A stretch of 64,000 nt of DNA from Anaeromyxobacter sp. (GTDB taxonomy: Bacteria; Myxococcota; Myxococcia; Myxococcales; Anaeromyxobacteraceae). The position numbers and the translations under genes are program-made. How positions within the stretch are numbered: the first letter of the stretch is position 1; each line of letters starts with the position of its first letter. Positions 16,033-24,584 of this stretch are shown here, piece after piece. The stretch is taken from contig JADKCZ010000002.1 of the NCBI GenBank assembly GCA_016718565.1, positions 620,001 to 684,000 on the forward strand. The letters run 5' to 3'. The notes below the pieces were generated by a model that was not told where the DNA came from, ran no database searches, and saw only the letters and a program-made list of their open reading frames with translations.

Positions 16033-18147
16033 TCAGCCCCTGGTCCGGCGGAAGGCGTCCCGCACGACCAGCAGGTAGACCACCAGGGCCAGCGGCAGCG
16101 CCACCGCCAGCTTGCCCCACAGCACGTACGGCGAGGGCTGCGGCGGCGGCAGGATGCCGCGCCAGAACCAGACCAGGAAGCCGGCGAAGAGCAGCGCCAC
16201 CAGCGCGGCCAGGCCGCGCCCGGCCAGGCCGTGCACCACGTGCCCGGCGCCCCCGCCCACCAGCGCCAGGATGCGGGTGATCGCCTGGCGGGCCTGGCGG
16301 TGGCGCCGGACCTGGGACTCCTTGCGGAGCCGGTCGCGGGCGTCCACCACGCCCTTCTTCACGAAGACGTTGACGCACTGGCCGCACAGCGGCCCGCCGC
16401 CGGCGTCGCAGCGGCGGCAGGCGGGGCGGCCGCACCGGTCGCAGGCGCGGGATGGGACGAGGAGGCGCGCCCCCAGGGCCAGCCCCCACAGCGCCGCCAG
16501 CAGGCCCAGGGGCAGCCAGGGCCAGGCGGCCTGCGGCACCGGGCCGGCCAGGCGGCCCAGCACCGCGCCGCGGATCAGGGCCGGCGCCGGATCCAGGGCC
16601 GCCAGCGCCCGCAGCCGGGCGCCGGGCACCGGCACGTCCACCAGGTAGCGGTTGGCGGAGAAGTCGTCGTCGGCGCCGTAGCGGCGCAGGAAGGCGCCGT
16701 CCTCCTGCTCGGCCCGGTCGCGGGCGGCGCTGGACCGCTCGATGTCGGAGCCGCGCAGGTAGACCTTGGAGAGGTTGTAGTGGGCCGCCGCCTGCACGGT
16801 CAGGTCGGCGCCGGCCCGGTCGCTGGCGGACAGGTAGGCCGCCTTGGCGCCCTCCAGGTCACCCTGCAGGAAGCGCACGTTGCCCACGTTGACCAGCACC
16901 TCGCCGCCCCGGTCCTCGCCGCGCGAGGCCAGTCCGTACCAGCGCAGGGCCGCCGGCAGGTCGCCGCGCCGCTTGAAGTGACGGCCCAGGGCGGCCGCCA
17001 GGTCCGGCGGCGGGGCCTCCCCGGCCTCGGCCACCAGCGCCGCCACCTCGGCGTCGTCCAGGGCGCCGTGCTCCAGCTCGTACACCTGCTCGGCGGCGGT
17101 GCCGGTCCAGGCCGTCAGGCGGGCGGCGCCCTCGGCGGCCCAGGGCAGGGCCGCCACCAGCGCCAGCGCCACCGAGGCCACCACCCGCTCCGAGGTGGAG
17201 AGGTAGAGCCAGGCGGCCAGCAGGGCGGTGGCCAGGACCAGGAACGGGCCGAGCCCGAAGGCCACCGGCGCCAGCAGCAGCACCAGGCCGAGGAAGGCGG
17301 CCTGCACGCCGGCCGAGCCGCGCAGGAGCGGCAGGTGGTGGAAGTCGTGCAGCACCAGCCGCAGGCTGCGCAGCGCCAGCAGGAGCAGGGTGGCCGCCGA
17401 GGCGGTGAAGAGCGCCGCCAGCAGCGCGCTGGCCAGGTCGCCCAGGAAGGCGCGCACCGTGTGTGGCTCCCGGACGGCGGCCCCCGCCGCGTCCCACAGC
17501 GCCCCCAGCGCCGGCCCCGGGTCGCCGGGAGCCCGGGCCAGGCGGGACCGCGCCAGCGCCAGGTGGGCGTCGGCCAGGTCGGGGGCCAGCCGCACCGCCA
17601 CCTCGGCGTGGGCCAGCGCCTCGCCCGGGAGGTTGGCGCCCAGCGACCGGGCCGCCTGGCGGGCCTCGCTGGCGGCCATGGGGAACAGGTTCTCGATGGC
17701 CAGCTGGCGCTTGGCGTCCAGGATGGCGGTGGCCGCCGCGCTGGCGCCGGCCGGATCCTGCTCGCGCAGCGCGCGGCGGCGGGCGGCCCAGTGCTCGAGC
17801 AGCGCCGGGTAGCTGGCGGTGACCGGCTCGATGGCCCGGGCGGCCGGGCGCTCCGGCGGCGGGGGGGCCGGGGGCGCCGGCGGAGCCGGCAGGGTGTCCG
17901 GCGCGCCGAGGCTGGACGGGTCGGGCGCCGGCCCGGGGTCGGGCGAGGGGTCGCGCTCGGTGGCGGAGGGGCGCCCACCTGGCCTGGCGGCTGGCTGGCG
18001 GCCGGGCTCGAGCGGCGGCGGCGCGGCCTGCTCGGCGGCCGTGGGCTCGCCCTCGTCGACCGGCGTCGGCGCCTGGATCTGGGCCAGGGCCGGCGCGGCG
18101 GCCAGCCAGAGGGTGATGGTGAGGAGGGGCGTCGTCCGGGTCGGCAC
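16033..18147 (-). CDS. membrane TPR protein with a Cys-rich zinc motif
   Basis: About 704 aa. I start at GTG 18147, which opens a signal peptide (TRTTPLLTITLWLAAAPALA) and lies 11 nt after a -10-like TACCAT. The frame could extend to a GTG at 18168 that would contain this hexamer. Parts in order: signal, a Pro-rich linker (about 20-95), a helical domain, two or three membrane helices (about 240-330), a TPR-like block (GEVLVNVGNVRFLQGDLEGA, HYNLSKVYLRGSD), a membrane helix, then CDRCGRPACRRC plus CGQC (about 570-595). This last part is four or more Cys spaced as a zinc-binding treble clef. Two final helices follow. Divergent from mazG. No known function; seems a Myxococcota-type orphan. Confidence 0.65.
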   Translation of the reverse strand: MPTRTTPLLTITLWLAAAPALAQIQAPTPVDEGEPTAAEQAAPPPLEPGRQPAARPGGRPSATERDPSPDPGPAPDPSSLGAPDTLPAPPAPPAPPPPERPAARAIEPVTASYPALLEHWAARRRALREQDPAGASAAATAILDAKRQLAIENLFPMAASEARQAARSLGANLPGEALAHAEVAVRLAPDLADAHLALARSRLARAPGDPGPALGALWDAAGAAVREPHTVRAFLGDLASALLAALFTASAATLLLLALRSLRLVLHDFHHLPLLRGSAGVQAAFLGLVLLLAPVAFGLGPFLVLATALLAAWLYLSTSERVVASVALALVAALPWAAEGAARLTAWTGTAAEQVYELEHGALDDAEVAALVAEAGEAPPPDLAAALGRHFKRRGDLPAALRWYGLASRGEDRGGEVLVNVGNVRFLQGDLEGAKAAYLSASDRAGADLTVQAAAHYNLSKVYLRGSDIERSSAARDRAEQEDGAFLRRYGADDDFSANRYLVDVPVPGARLRALAALDPAPALIRGAVLGRLAGPVPQAAWPWLPLGLLAALWGLALGARLLVPSRACDRCGRPACRRCDAGGGPLCGQCVNVFVKKGVVDARDRLRKESQVRRHRQARQAITRILALVGGGAGHVVHGLAGRGLAALVALLFAGFLVWFWRGILPPPQPSPYVLWGKLAVALPLALVVYLLVVRDAFRRTRG

Positions 18148-18194
18148 GCGAGAAGCGGATGGTAGCACGCCCCCGCTCGCGCTAAGGAGCGGTC

Positions 18195-19052
18195 ATGTCG
18201 CGAGCCTCCGAGTCCATCGAGCGCCTGCTCTCCATCATGCACCGCCTGCGCGCCCCGGGCGGCTGCCCCTGGGACCGCGAGCAGACCCTGGCCTCGCTGC
18301 GCCCCTACGCCCTCGAGGAGACCTACGAGGTGCTGGAGGCCATCGACGCCGGCGACGTGGCGGGCCACCGCGAGGAGCTCGGCGACCTGCTGCTGCAGAT
18401 CGTCTTCCAGGCCGAGCTCCGCCAGGAGGAGGGGGCCTTCGAGTTCGCCGACGTGGCCGACGCCATCTCGGACAAGCTGGTGTCGCGCCACCCGCACGTC
18501 TTCGGCGACGGCCACGTCAAGGACGCCGAGGGCGTCCTGCGGCAGTGGGCCACCCTGAAGCGAGAGGAGCGGCTGAAGAAGGGCGCCGGCAAGAGCGTGC
18601 TGGAGGGCGTGCCCCGCCAGATGCCGGCCCTGGCGCGGGCCGACCGGCTCACCGAGAAGGCCAGCCGCATCGGCTTCGACTGGCCCGACGCGGCCGGGGC
18701 GCGCGCCAAGGTGGCCGAGGAGATCGGCGAGCTGGACGAGGCCATCGCCGCCGGCGGCCGCGCCGAGATCGAGCACGAGCTGGGAGACGCCCTGTTCGCC
18801 CTGGCCAACCTGGGCCGCAAGCTGGGCGTGGCCCCCGAGGAGGCGCTCCGGGCCACGGTGGGCCGCTTCGTGGCCCGCTTCACCTTCGTGGAGGACGAGC
18901 TGGCGCGCCGCGGCGTGCCGCATGGCGGCGCCACGCTGGCCGAGATGGACGGACTCTGGGACGAGGCGAAGCGTTTGGAGCGTCAAGCGAAATCGGCCGC
19001 TTCCGCCCCGTCAGGAGAGGTACCCCCGCCGCCGGGGAAAGATGGTGGATAA
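18195..19052 (+). CDS. mazG: nucleoside triphosphate pyrophosphohydrolase MazG
   Basis: 285 aa, ATG with AAGGAG five bases upstream. MazG hydrolyses NTPs and dNTPs to monophosphates and pyrophosphate, a housecleaning and stress function. The family start LSIMHRLRAPGGCPWDREQT is intact. The first EEx-helix pair reads LEETYEVLEAI and EELGDLLLQIVFQ (about residues 40-74). The second MazG repeat follows at about 177-215 (VAEEIGELDEAI, EHELGDALFALANL). Two tandem MazG domains and the length fit the E. coli type. The C-terminal ~20 residues are Pro/Ser-rich. The TAA stop at 19050-19052 forms part of a DnaA-box-like 9-mer on the opposite strand. Transcribed away from the divergent TPR gene. Confidence 0.95.
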   Translation: MSRASESIERLLSIMHRLRAPGGCPWDREQTLASLRPYALEETYEVLEAIDAGDVAGHREELGDLLLQIVFQAELRQEEGAFEFADVADAISDKLVSRHPHVFGDGHVKDAEGVLRQWATLKREERLKKGAGKSVLEGVPRQMPALARADRLTEKASRIGFDWPDAAGARAKVAEEIGELDEAIAAGGRAEIEHELGDALFALANLGRKLGVAPEEALRATVGRFVARFTFVEDELARRGVPHGGATLAEMDGLWDEAKRLERQAKSAASAPSGEVPPPPGKDGG

Positions 19053-19232
19053 CTCTGTCGAGCCCCTGCCGCGGAGCGGCACCGTTTCGAGCCCGACACC
19101 TGCCTGAAACCTGGGCTCTCATCACTTTCTTCTGTTGTTCCAGCTGGTTGACCGATCCCGTCCACATGGTTATCCACAGGTCTTCCACCGGATCCCGACC
19201 GGGTCAGTCGCAGATCGCCTCCCGGTGGATAA
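19044..19232. promoter_or_regulatory. cluster of three DnaA-box-like sites between mazG and rpsT
   Basis: TTATCCACA is perfect on the plus strand at 19170-19178. TTATCCACC (one mismatch) lies on the minus strand at 19044-19052 and 19224-19232. Between the first two sites, about 19105-19152 is visibly poorer in G+C than its surroundings. The spacer 19053-19531 holds no gene. It could be a DnaA-controlled regulatory region, a DnaA-titrating locus or a replication origin. No dnaA, dnaN, gidA or parAB gene is in the window, and the genes to the right are mostly on the minus strand, so I do not call oriC. Confidence 0.6.
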
Positions 19233-19471
19233 CTCGTCCGGGCACACGGATTGCCGGGGGCTTCTGCGGCGCGGCGTTGCGGCGCAGAGAGCCCCCGGTC
19301 GCTTGAAACACAAGGGCCTGCGGGATGGCCGCTCCGCGACCCCTTGCCGGACATGCCTTCGCCGAGCGGGCGTGTCGCGCGGCCCCACCGCTCTAAGGCG
19401 CGCCGCGCACGTCCCGCGCGGGCGGGGTGGGCGCCCCGCTGGCAGGCGGCCGCGGGTGGTCTCGCAACCCC

Positions 19472-19500
19472 TTGACTCTCCTCGGCACGGGCGGTACATA
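19472..19500 (+). promoter_or_regulatory. putative sigma-70 promoter of rpsT
   Basis: TTGACT (19472-19477), a 17-bp spacer and TACATA (19495-19500), ending 31 bp before the rpsT start. The -35 box is strong and the -10 box weak. Confidence 0.55.
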
Positions 19501-19531
19501 GCGCGCCCCAAACACGCAGGGAGAGTCCGTC

Positions 19532-19807
19532 TTGGCGAACACCGCATCAGCCACGAAGCGCAACCGGCAGGCGCAGAAGCGTCGCGCCCGCAACGTCCAG
19601 GTCCGCACCGGCATGAAGAGTGCCGTCAAGAAGGTCCGCGAGGCCATCGAGAAGGGCGACGGCGCCACCGCCAAGACCCTGCTGCATGCCGCGGAGCGGA
19701 CCATCGGCAAGGCCTCCTCCAAGGGCGTGGTCCACAAGAACGCCGCCTCCCGGAAGATCGGGCGCCTGGCCCACGCGGTGGCGAAGCTCGCCGCGCCCAA
19801 GGCCTAG
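19532..19807 (+). CDS. rpsT: 30S ribosomal protein S20
   Basis: 91 aa, highly basic. It binds 16S rRNA early in 30S assembly. The sequence ANTASATKRNRQAQKRRARN, then the repeated basic helices and VHKNAASRKIGRLAHAV, are typical of the family. The start is TTG at 19532, six bases after the purine-rich AGGGAGAG. A UUG start is also known for E. coli rpsT, where it is part of autogenous control, so the rare start may be meaningful. Single-gene unit: own promoter upstream and a stem-loop downstream, converging with lptE. Confidence 0.96.
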   Translation: MANTASATKRNRQAQKRRARNVQVRTGMKSAVKKVREAIEKGDGATAKTLLHAAERTIGKASSKGVVHKNAASRKIGRLAHAVAKLAAPKA

Positions 19808-19817
19808 CCGCTCCGCC

Positions 19818-19854
19818 GGCCGCGCCCGCTGCCCTCCCCGAGGGGGCGCGGGCC
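19818..19854. terminator. G+C-rich stem-loop between convergent rpsT and lptE
   Basis: GGCCGCGCCC (19818-19827) pairs with GGGCGCGGGCC (19844-19854) with one bulged G around a 16-nt loop. There is no T run, so it is a weak or bidirectional terminator candidate only. Confidence 0.4.
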
Positions 19855-19862
19855 GCTCCACC

Positions 19863-20435
19863 TCACTCCTCGAAGCCGTCCACCAGCTCGCGGGCCACCT
19901 CGGCCGCGAGCCGCTGGAGCGCCTGCGCCCGGCGGGCCTCGCCCTCGAGCGCGTCGGCGCCGCCGAGGTGATCCGCCTCGCGCCGCACCGTCCGCTCGGC
20001 CACCACCGCGCCGCCGACCGTCAGGCGCGCCGTCACCGTCAGCGCCACCCGCAGCATGGCCCCGCCGGGCAGCGATGGGGTGGCCGCGCCGGTGCGGACC
20101 TCGCCCTCCAGGACCGCCCCCTCGCCGCCCTCGGCGTCGCGCCGCGCCAGCTCCCGCCGCAGCGCCGCCGCCACCTCGGCGCCCACCCCTGGATCCGAGG
20201 AGAGGTCCTCGAAGGGCCGGACCGCCGCCCGCGCCGCGCCGCCCTTCAGCGTGAGGCCGGCCGAGACGGCGTAGCCGCAGCCGCCCAGCGCGCCGGCCAG
20301 GACCAGCGGCGTCGCCGGCGCCAGGGCGGCCGCCGCCAGCGCCAGGCCCGCGGCGAGGGCGCGCCGGGCCGGACCGGAGCCCCGCCCGGGGGAACGCGGC
20401 GGCGCCGCAGGCGCCCGCTGGAGGGTCCGGGCCAC
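19863..20435 (-). CDS. lptE: LptE-like LPS-assembly lipoprotein
   Basis: 190 aa, GTG start 5 bp after the leuS stop. LptE plugs the LptD barrel and helps place lipopolysaccharide in the outer leaflet. The N-terminus is basic, then hydrophobic, ending in a lipobox (LAGALGGC, mature Cys at about 54). The mature protein begins CGYAVSAGLTLKGG. VRPFEDLSSDPGVGAEVAAALRREL resembles the LptE fold start with its strand-helix pattern, and a late C-terminal helix reads ALQRLAAEVARELVDGF. The family is poorly conserved, but the position directly after leuS is common for lptE, which supports the call. Converges with rpsT. Confidence 0.75.
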   Translation of the reverse strand: MARTLQRAPAAPPRSPGRGSGPARRALAAGLALAAAALAPATPLVLAGALGGCGYAVSAGLTLKGGAARAAVRPFEDLSSDPGVGAEVAAALRRELARRDAEGGEGAVLEGEVRTGAATPSLPGGAMLRVALTVTARLTVGGAVVAERTVRREADHLGGADALEGEARRAQALQRLAAEVARELVDGFEE

Positions 20436-20440
20436 CCGAC

Positions 20441-22942
20441 CTACCCCGCCACCACGTAGTTGAGGAGCCGCTTCGGCACGAAGACCACCTTCTTGACCAC
20501 CTTGCCGGCCAGGTACCCGGCCACCTTCTCGTCGGCCTCGGCGGCGGCCCGCACCTCGGCCTCGCCGGCGGTGGCCGCCACGCTCACCGTGCCGCGCAGC
20601 TTGCCGTTCACCTGCACCGCCACCGTCACGGTGTCGGACAGGCAGAGCGCGGCGTCGAAGGCCGGCCAGGGCTCGTCGGCCAGCAGCCGCGCCCCCGCGG
20701 CGGGGCCCAGCACCTCGTGCCAGAGCTCCTCGGCGGCGTGCGGGGCGAACGGGCCCATGAGCGTCGCCAGCGCCAGCAGCGCCTCGCGCACCGCGGCGCG
20801 CTCGGCGTCGGCGGCGGGCTCCAGCCCCTGCAGCTCGTTCACCAGCTCCATCAGGGCGGCGATGGCGGTGTTGAACTTGAGGTCGCCCTCCATGCCCTCC
20901 GAGACGCGCTTGATGGTCCGGTGGGTGCGCCGCCGCAGCTCGAGCCAGGGCCCGGCCGCCTGCGCCAGGGCGGCCTCCGGCGCGCCGAAGCTGGCCTGCC
21001 GGGCCACGAAGAGCCGCCAGACGCGGGTCAGGAAGCGGAACAGGCCGTCCACCTGCTCGTCGGACCAGTCGATGTCCTTCTCCGGCGGGGCGGCGAAGAG
21101 CATGAACATGCGGACCGTGTCGGCGCCGAACTTGTCCACCATGTAGCCGGGCGCCACCACGTTGTTCCAGCGCTTCGACATCTTGCGGCCGTCCGGCCCG
21201 TTGACGATGCCCTGGGTGACCAGCCGCTGGCAGGGCTCCGGCTCCTGAACCAGGCCGAGCTCGTGCATCACGTGGTGCCAGAACCGGAAGTAGAGCAGGT
21301 GCATCACGGCGTGCTCGGGGCCGCCCACGTACACGTCGATGGGCAGCCAGCGGCGCGCCATGGCCGGGTCGAACGGCTGCGTCGCGTCCTTCGGCGAGAG
21401 GTAGCGCGCGTAGTACCAGGCCGAGTCGACGAAGGTGTCCATCGTCTCGGTCTCGCGCCGCGCCGGCCCACCACAGGTGGGGCAGGTGGTGTCGACGAAC
21501 TCGGGCACCTTGGCGAGCGGCGGCTCGCCGGTGCCGGTGATGAGGGCCTGCGGCGGCAGCTTGACCGGCAGCTGGTCCAGCGGCACCGGGACGGCCCCGT
21601 GCCGTTCGCAGTGGATGATGGGGATGGGGGTGCCCCAGTAGCGCTGCCGCGAGAAGCCCCAGTCGCGCAGGTGCCAGCGCACCGTGGCCTGGCCGAAGCC
21701 GCCGGCGGCGGCGTGGGCGCCCATGCGAGCCCGCGCCTCGGCCGAGGGCAGGCCGGTGAAGGGGCCGGAGGCCTCGGTGACGCCGTCCTCGGTGGTGGCG
21801 GCCTGCAGCTGGTCGCCGGCCGGGACGCGCTCCCCGGCCGCGGGCTGGATGACCGTGCGGATGGGCAGGGCGTACTTCCTGGCGAACTCGAAGTCGCGCT
21901 GGTCGTGGGCCGGCACGCTCATGACCGCGCCGGTGCCGTACTCGGCCAGCACGAAGTTGGCGATCCAGACCGGCACCTGCTCCCCGGTGAAGGGGTTGAC
22001 GGCCAGGGCGCCGGTGAAGACGCCCTCCTTGGGCGCCCCCTCCCCGGTCCGCTCCACCGCCTCGGTCTTGCGCATGCGGGCCACGAAGGCCTCCACCTCG
22101 GCGCGCTGCGCCGGGGTGGTGACCTGGGCCACCAGCGGGTGCTCCGGCGCCAGCACCACGTAGGTGCAGCCGTAGATGGTGTCGAGGCGGGTGGTGAAGA
22201 CCTTGATGCTGGCCGCGCCGCCCACCAGCGCGAAGTCGGCCTCGGCCCCGGTGCTCTTGCCGATCCAGTTGCGCTGCATGGTGGTGATGCGCTCGGGCCA
22301 GGCGGTCAGCCCGTCGAGCCCGGCCAGCAGCCGCTCGGCGTAGGCGGTGATGCGGAAGGCCCACTCCGGGATGACCTTCTCCAGCACCGGCGAGCTGCAG
22401 CGCTCGCACAGGTTGTCGTCCACCACCTGCTCGTTGGCGATGACCGTCAGGCAGCCGGTGCACCAGTTGGCCTTGCCCTGGCGACGGTAGACGATCCCCT
22501 TCTCCAGCATCTTGACGAAGAACCACTGGTTCCACCGGTAGTACGAGGGGTCGGACGTCACCACCTCGCGCTCCCAGTCGAAGGCGTAGCCCATGCGCTT
22601 CATCTCGGCGCGGAACGAGACGATGTTCTCGGCGGTGCGCTCGGCCGGGTGGCGGCCGTCCTTGATGGCGGCGTTCTCGGCCGGCAGGCCCAGGGCGTCG
22701 AAGCCGATGGGGTGCAGCACGTCGTGGCCGCGCATGCGCAGGTAGCGGGCCAGGGCGTCGCCGATGGTGTAGACCCGCGCGTGCCCCATGTGCATGGCGC
22801 CCGAGGGGTACGGGAACATCTCCAGGACGTAGCGCGGCTCGGCCTGGGGGTGCCGGCCGGCGCGGAAGGTGCCGGCCTCCTCCCATCGGCGCTGCCAGCG
22901 GCCCTCGATCTCCAGCGGTTCGTAGCGCTCGTTCATGCTCAT
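20441..22942 (-). CDS. leuS: leucyl-tRNA synthetase
   Basis: 833 aa, class Ia. HMGH (the HIGH motif) is at about residues 51-54 and GRKMSKRWNN carries the KMSKS-type loop. The CP1 editing domain is intact with TTRLDTIYGCTYVVLAPEHP. A zinc-type CTGC...CERC pair lies at about 163-184. I chose ATG 22942; a second ATG is at 22936, and the frame is open further upstream without family similarity. No Shine-Dalgarno is visible. A -10-like TAGAAT lies 11 nt before the ATG, so the mRNA may be nearly leaderless. Upstream partner of lptE. Confidence 0.96.
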   Translation of the reverse strand: MSMNERYEPLEIEGRWQRRWEEAGTFRAGRHPQAEPRYVLEMFPYPSGAMHMGHARVYTIGDALARYLRMRGHDVLHPIGFDALGLPAENAAIKDGRHPAERTAENIVSFRAEMKRMGYAFDWEREVVTSDPSYYRWNQWFFVKMLEKGIVYRRQGKANWCTGCLTVIANEQVVDDNLCERCSSPVLEKVIPEWAFRITAYAERLLAGLDGLTAWPERITTMQRNWIGKSTGAEADFALVGGAASIKVFTTRLDTIYGCTYVVLAPEHPLVAQVTTPAQRAEVEAFVARMRKTEAVERTGEGAPKEGVFTGALAVNPFTGEQVPVWIANFVLAEYGTGAVMSVPAHDQRDFEFARKYALPIRTVIQPAAGERVPAGDQLQAATTEDGVTEASGPFTGLPSAEARARMGAHAAAGGFGQATVRWHLRDWGFSRQRYWGTPIPIIHCERHGAVPVPLDQLPVKLPPQALITGTGEPPLAKVPEFVDTTCPTCGGPARRETETMDTFVDSAWYYARYLSPKDATQPFDPAMARRWLPIDVYVGGPEHAVMHLLYFRFWHHVMHELGLVQEPEPCQRLVTQGIVNGPDGRKMSKRWNNVVAPGYMVDKFGADTVRMFMLFAAPPEKDIDWSDEQVDGLFRFLTRVWRLFVARQASFGAPEAALAQAAGPWLELRRRTHRTIKRVSEGMEGDLKFNTAIAALMELVNELQGLEPAADAERAAVREALLALATLMGPFAPHAAEELWHEVLGPAAGARLLADEPWPAFDAALCLSDTVTVAVQVNGKLRGTVSVAATAGEAEVRAAAEADEKVAGYLAGKVVKKVVFVPKRLLNYVVAG

Positions 22943-23059
22943 AGGGGGCGCGGATTCTAGCCGAGAACCGGGCGGCTTGCCCGTGTCCGGTGGCAGCCGG
23001 CGGGGCGGGCGGCCGCGGCCAGGCACCCGACGATCGCCAGCCGCCCAGGCGGCCCGGGG

Positions 23060-24388
23060 TCAGCCGCCCAGGAGCTCCAGCATCGCCTGGACGTCGACGA
23101 TCTTGTCGCGCGGGGCGCCGCGGCGGGCGCCGCGCTCCACCTCCACCTGGTCGAGCCGGCTCCAGTCGGAGAAGGTGACCGGCCGCACGCCGCGCTGCCG
23201 CAGGAGCTCGTCGATGGCCTGGCGCGGCGGGAGCTCCCGCGCCTCCAGGCCCGCCGCGTCCGCCACCAGGTGGGCCACCACCTGGCCCGAGCCCCGCTTG
23301 TGCTCGCCGATGAGCCCCTGCGGCCCGGTGCGGGCCCAGCCCACCACGTACTGGTGGGGGATCACCTGGCGCGTCACCGGGTCGACCACCCTGCCGTCCT
23401 GGTTGGCGATGACCCGCCGCTCCTCGTCGTGGGGCACGCCGGGGATGGGGTCGGCGGCGTAGCCCACCGCCGGCAGCACCATGTCCACCTCCAGCCGCTC
23501 GGTCTCGCCGGTGCCACGGGCGGCTGGCGCCCCGTCTGGCCGCGGCTCCAGCCGGTTCCGCTCCAGCACCAGCCCGGCCACGCCGCCGTCCTGGCCGGCC
23601 AGCACCTCGGTGGGGGAGCGGAGGAAGCGGAAGTGGATCTGCTTCGCCCCCGGCCGCAGCGGCCGCGCCGCGAACTGGCGGAGCAGGTCCAGGTTGGCGT
23701 CCTTCGCGTCCAGCCCCTCGAGGTCGGCCGGGTCGACCACCGGGTCGGCCTCCTCCAGCTTGCCCAGCTCCTCCAGCTCGCCCGACGTGAAGGCCGCCTG
23801 GGCCGGGCCACGCCGTCCCAGCAGGAACACCTGGCGCACCCGGCTCTGCCGGAGCGCCTCCAGGGCGTGCGCGGCCATGTCGGTCCGGGCCAGCTCGGCC
23901 GGCGACCGCAGCAGGATGCGGGCCACGTCCACGGCCACGTTGCCGTTGCCCACCACCGCCACGCGCTCCGCCGAGAAGTCGAAGCGGGCTGCGCGGTAGT
24001 CCGGGTGGCCGTTGTACCAGCCGACGAAGACCGTGGCCGGCGTGCAGCGGGTGATCCCCTCGCCCGGGATGCCGAGGCGGCGGTCGGCCTCGTTGCCGGT
24101 GGCGTAGATCACCTGGTGGTAGTGGCGGGCCAGGTCCGCGACCGTGAGGTCCGTGCCGAGCCGCACGTTCCCGAGGAAGCGGAAGCTCGGGCGGGCCGCG
24201 GTGCCGGCGAAGACGCGGGTCACCGCCTTGATCTTCTGGTGGTCGGGGGCCACCCCGCCGCGCACCAGCCCGTAGGGCGTGGGCAGCCGGTCGAAGAGGT
24301 CGACCTCGGCGGCCACCTCCGTCCGCTTGAGGAGCTGCTCGGCGGCGTAGAACCCGCCGGGTCCGGAGCCGATGATGGCGACGCGCAT
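23060..24388 (-). CDS. ferredoxin/flavodoxin-NADP reductase, FprA/adrenodoxin-reductase type
   Basis: 442 aa. Residues 5-13 (IIGSGPGGFYAAEQLL) form the FAD Rossmann motif. PYGLVRGGVAPDHQKIK at about 38-54 is the hallmark of the adrenodoxin reductase/FprA family. A second Rossmann motif for NADP (VVGNGNVAVDVARILLRSP) lies at about 147-165, followed by LLGRRGPAQAAFT. GWARTGPQGLIG near residue 350 is the conserved flavin-contact segment. It passes electrons between NADPH and a ferredoxin; no ferredoxin gene is next to it. Divergent from the small outer-membrane protein gene, with a 196-bp spacer. Confidence 0.92.
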   Translation of the reverse strand: MRVAIIGSGPGGFYAAEQLLKRTEVAAEVDLFDRLPTPYGLVRGGVAPDHQKIKAVTRVFAGTAARPSFRFLGNVRLGTDLTVADLARHYHQVIYATGNEADRRLGIPGEGITRCTPATVFVGWYNGHPDYRAARFDFSAERVAVVGNGNVAVDVARILLRSPAELARTDMAAHALEALRQSRVRQVFLLGRRGPAQAAFTSGELEELGKLEEADPVVDPADLEGLDAKDANLDLLRQFAARPLRPGAKQIHFRFLRSPTEVLAGQDGGVAGLVLERNRLEPRPDGAPAARGTGETERLEVDMVLPAVGYAADPIPGVPHDEERRVIANQDGRVVDPVTRQVIPHQYVVGWARTGPQGLIGEHKRGSGQVVAHLVADAAGLEARELPPRQAIDELLRQRGVRPVTFSDWSRLDQVEVERGARRGAPRDKIVDVQAMLELLGG

Positions 24389-24584
24389 GGGGTCCGCCCT
24401 TGTCCGAGTGAGGCACCCCGGAGGTTACCCCGGGAACGGAGGGCGCAGCCCGGAATGCTCCGACCCATTTGCGTCGTGTGGCCGGACGGCGCGCCTTGCG
24501 GCCAGGAATCGCTTCCCTGCGGGCGCCGGCAGGACCAGGCTGTCGGTCGCGTCGACCGCGCCGGCCGGCGCCAGGGAGCTCGAC

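Noticed and set aside
19044..19232. Calling this region oriC
   Set aside because: Only three boxes, no dnaA, dnaN, gidA or par genes nearby, and no change in gene orientation. Kept as a DnaA-box cluster only.
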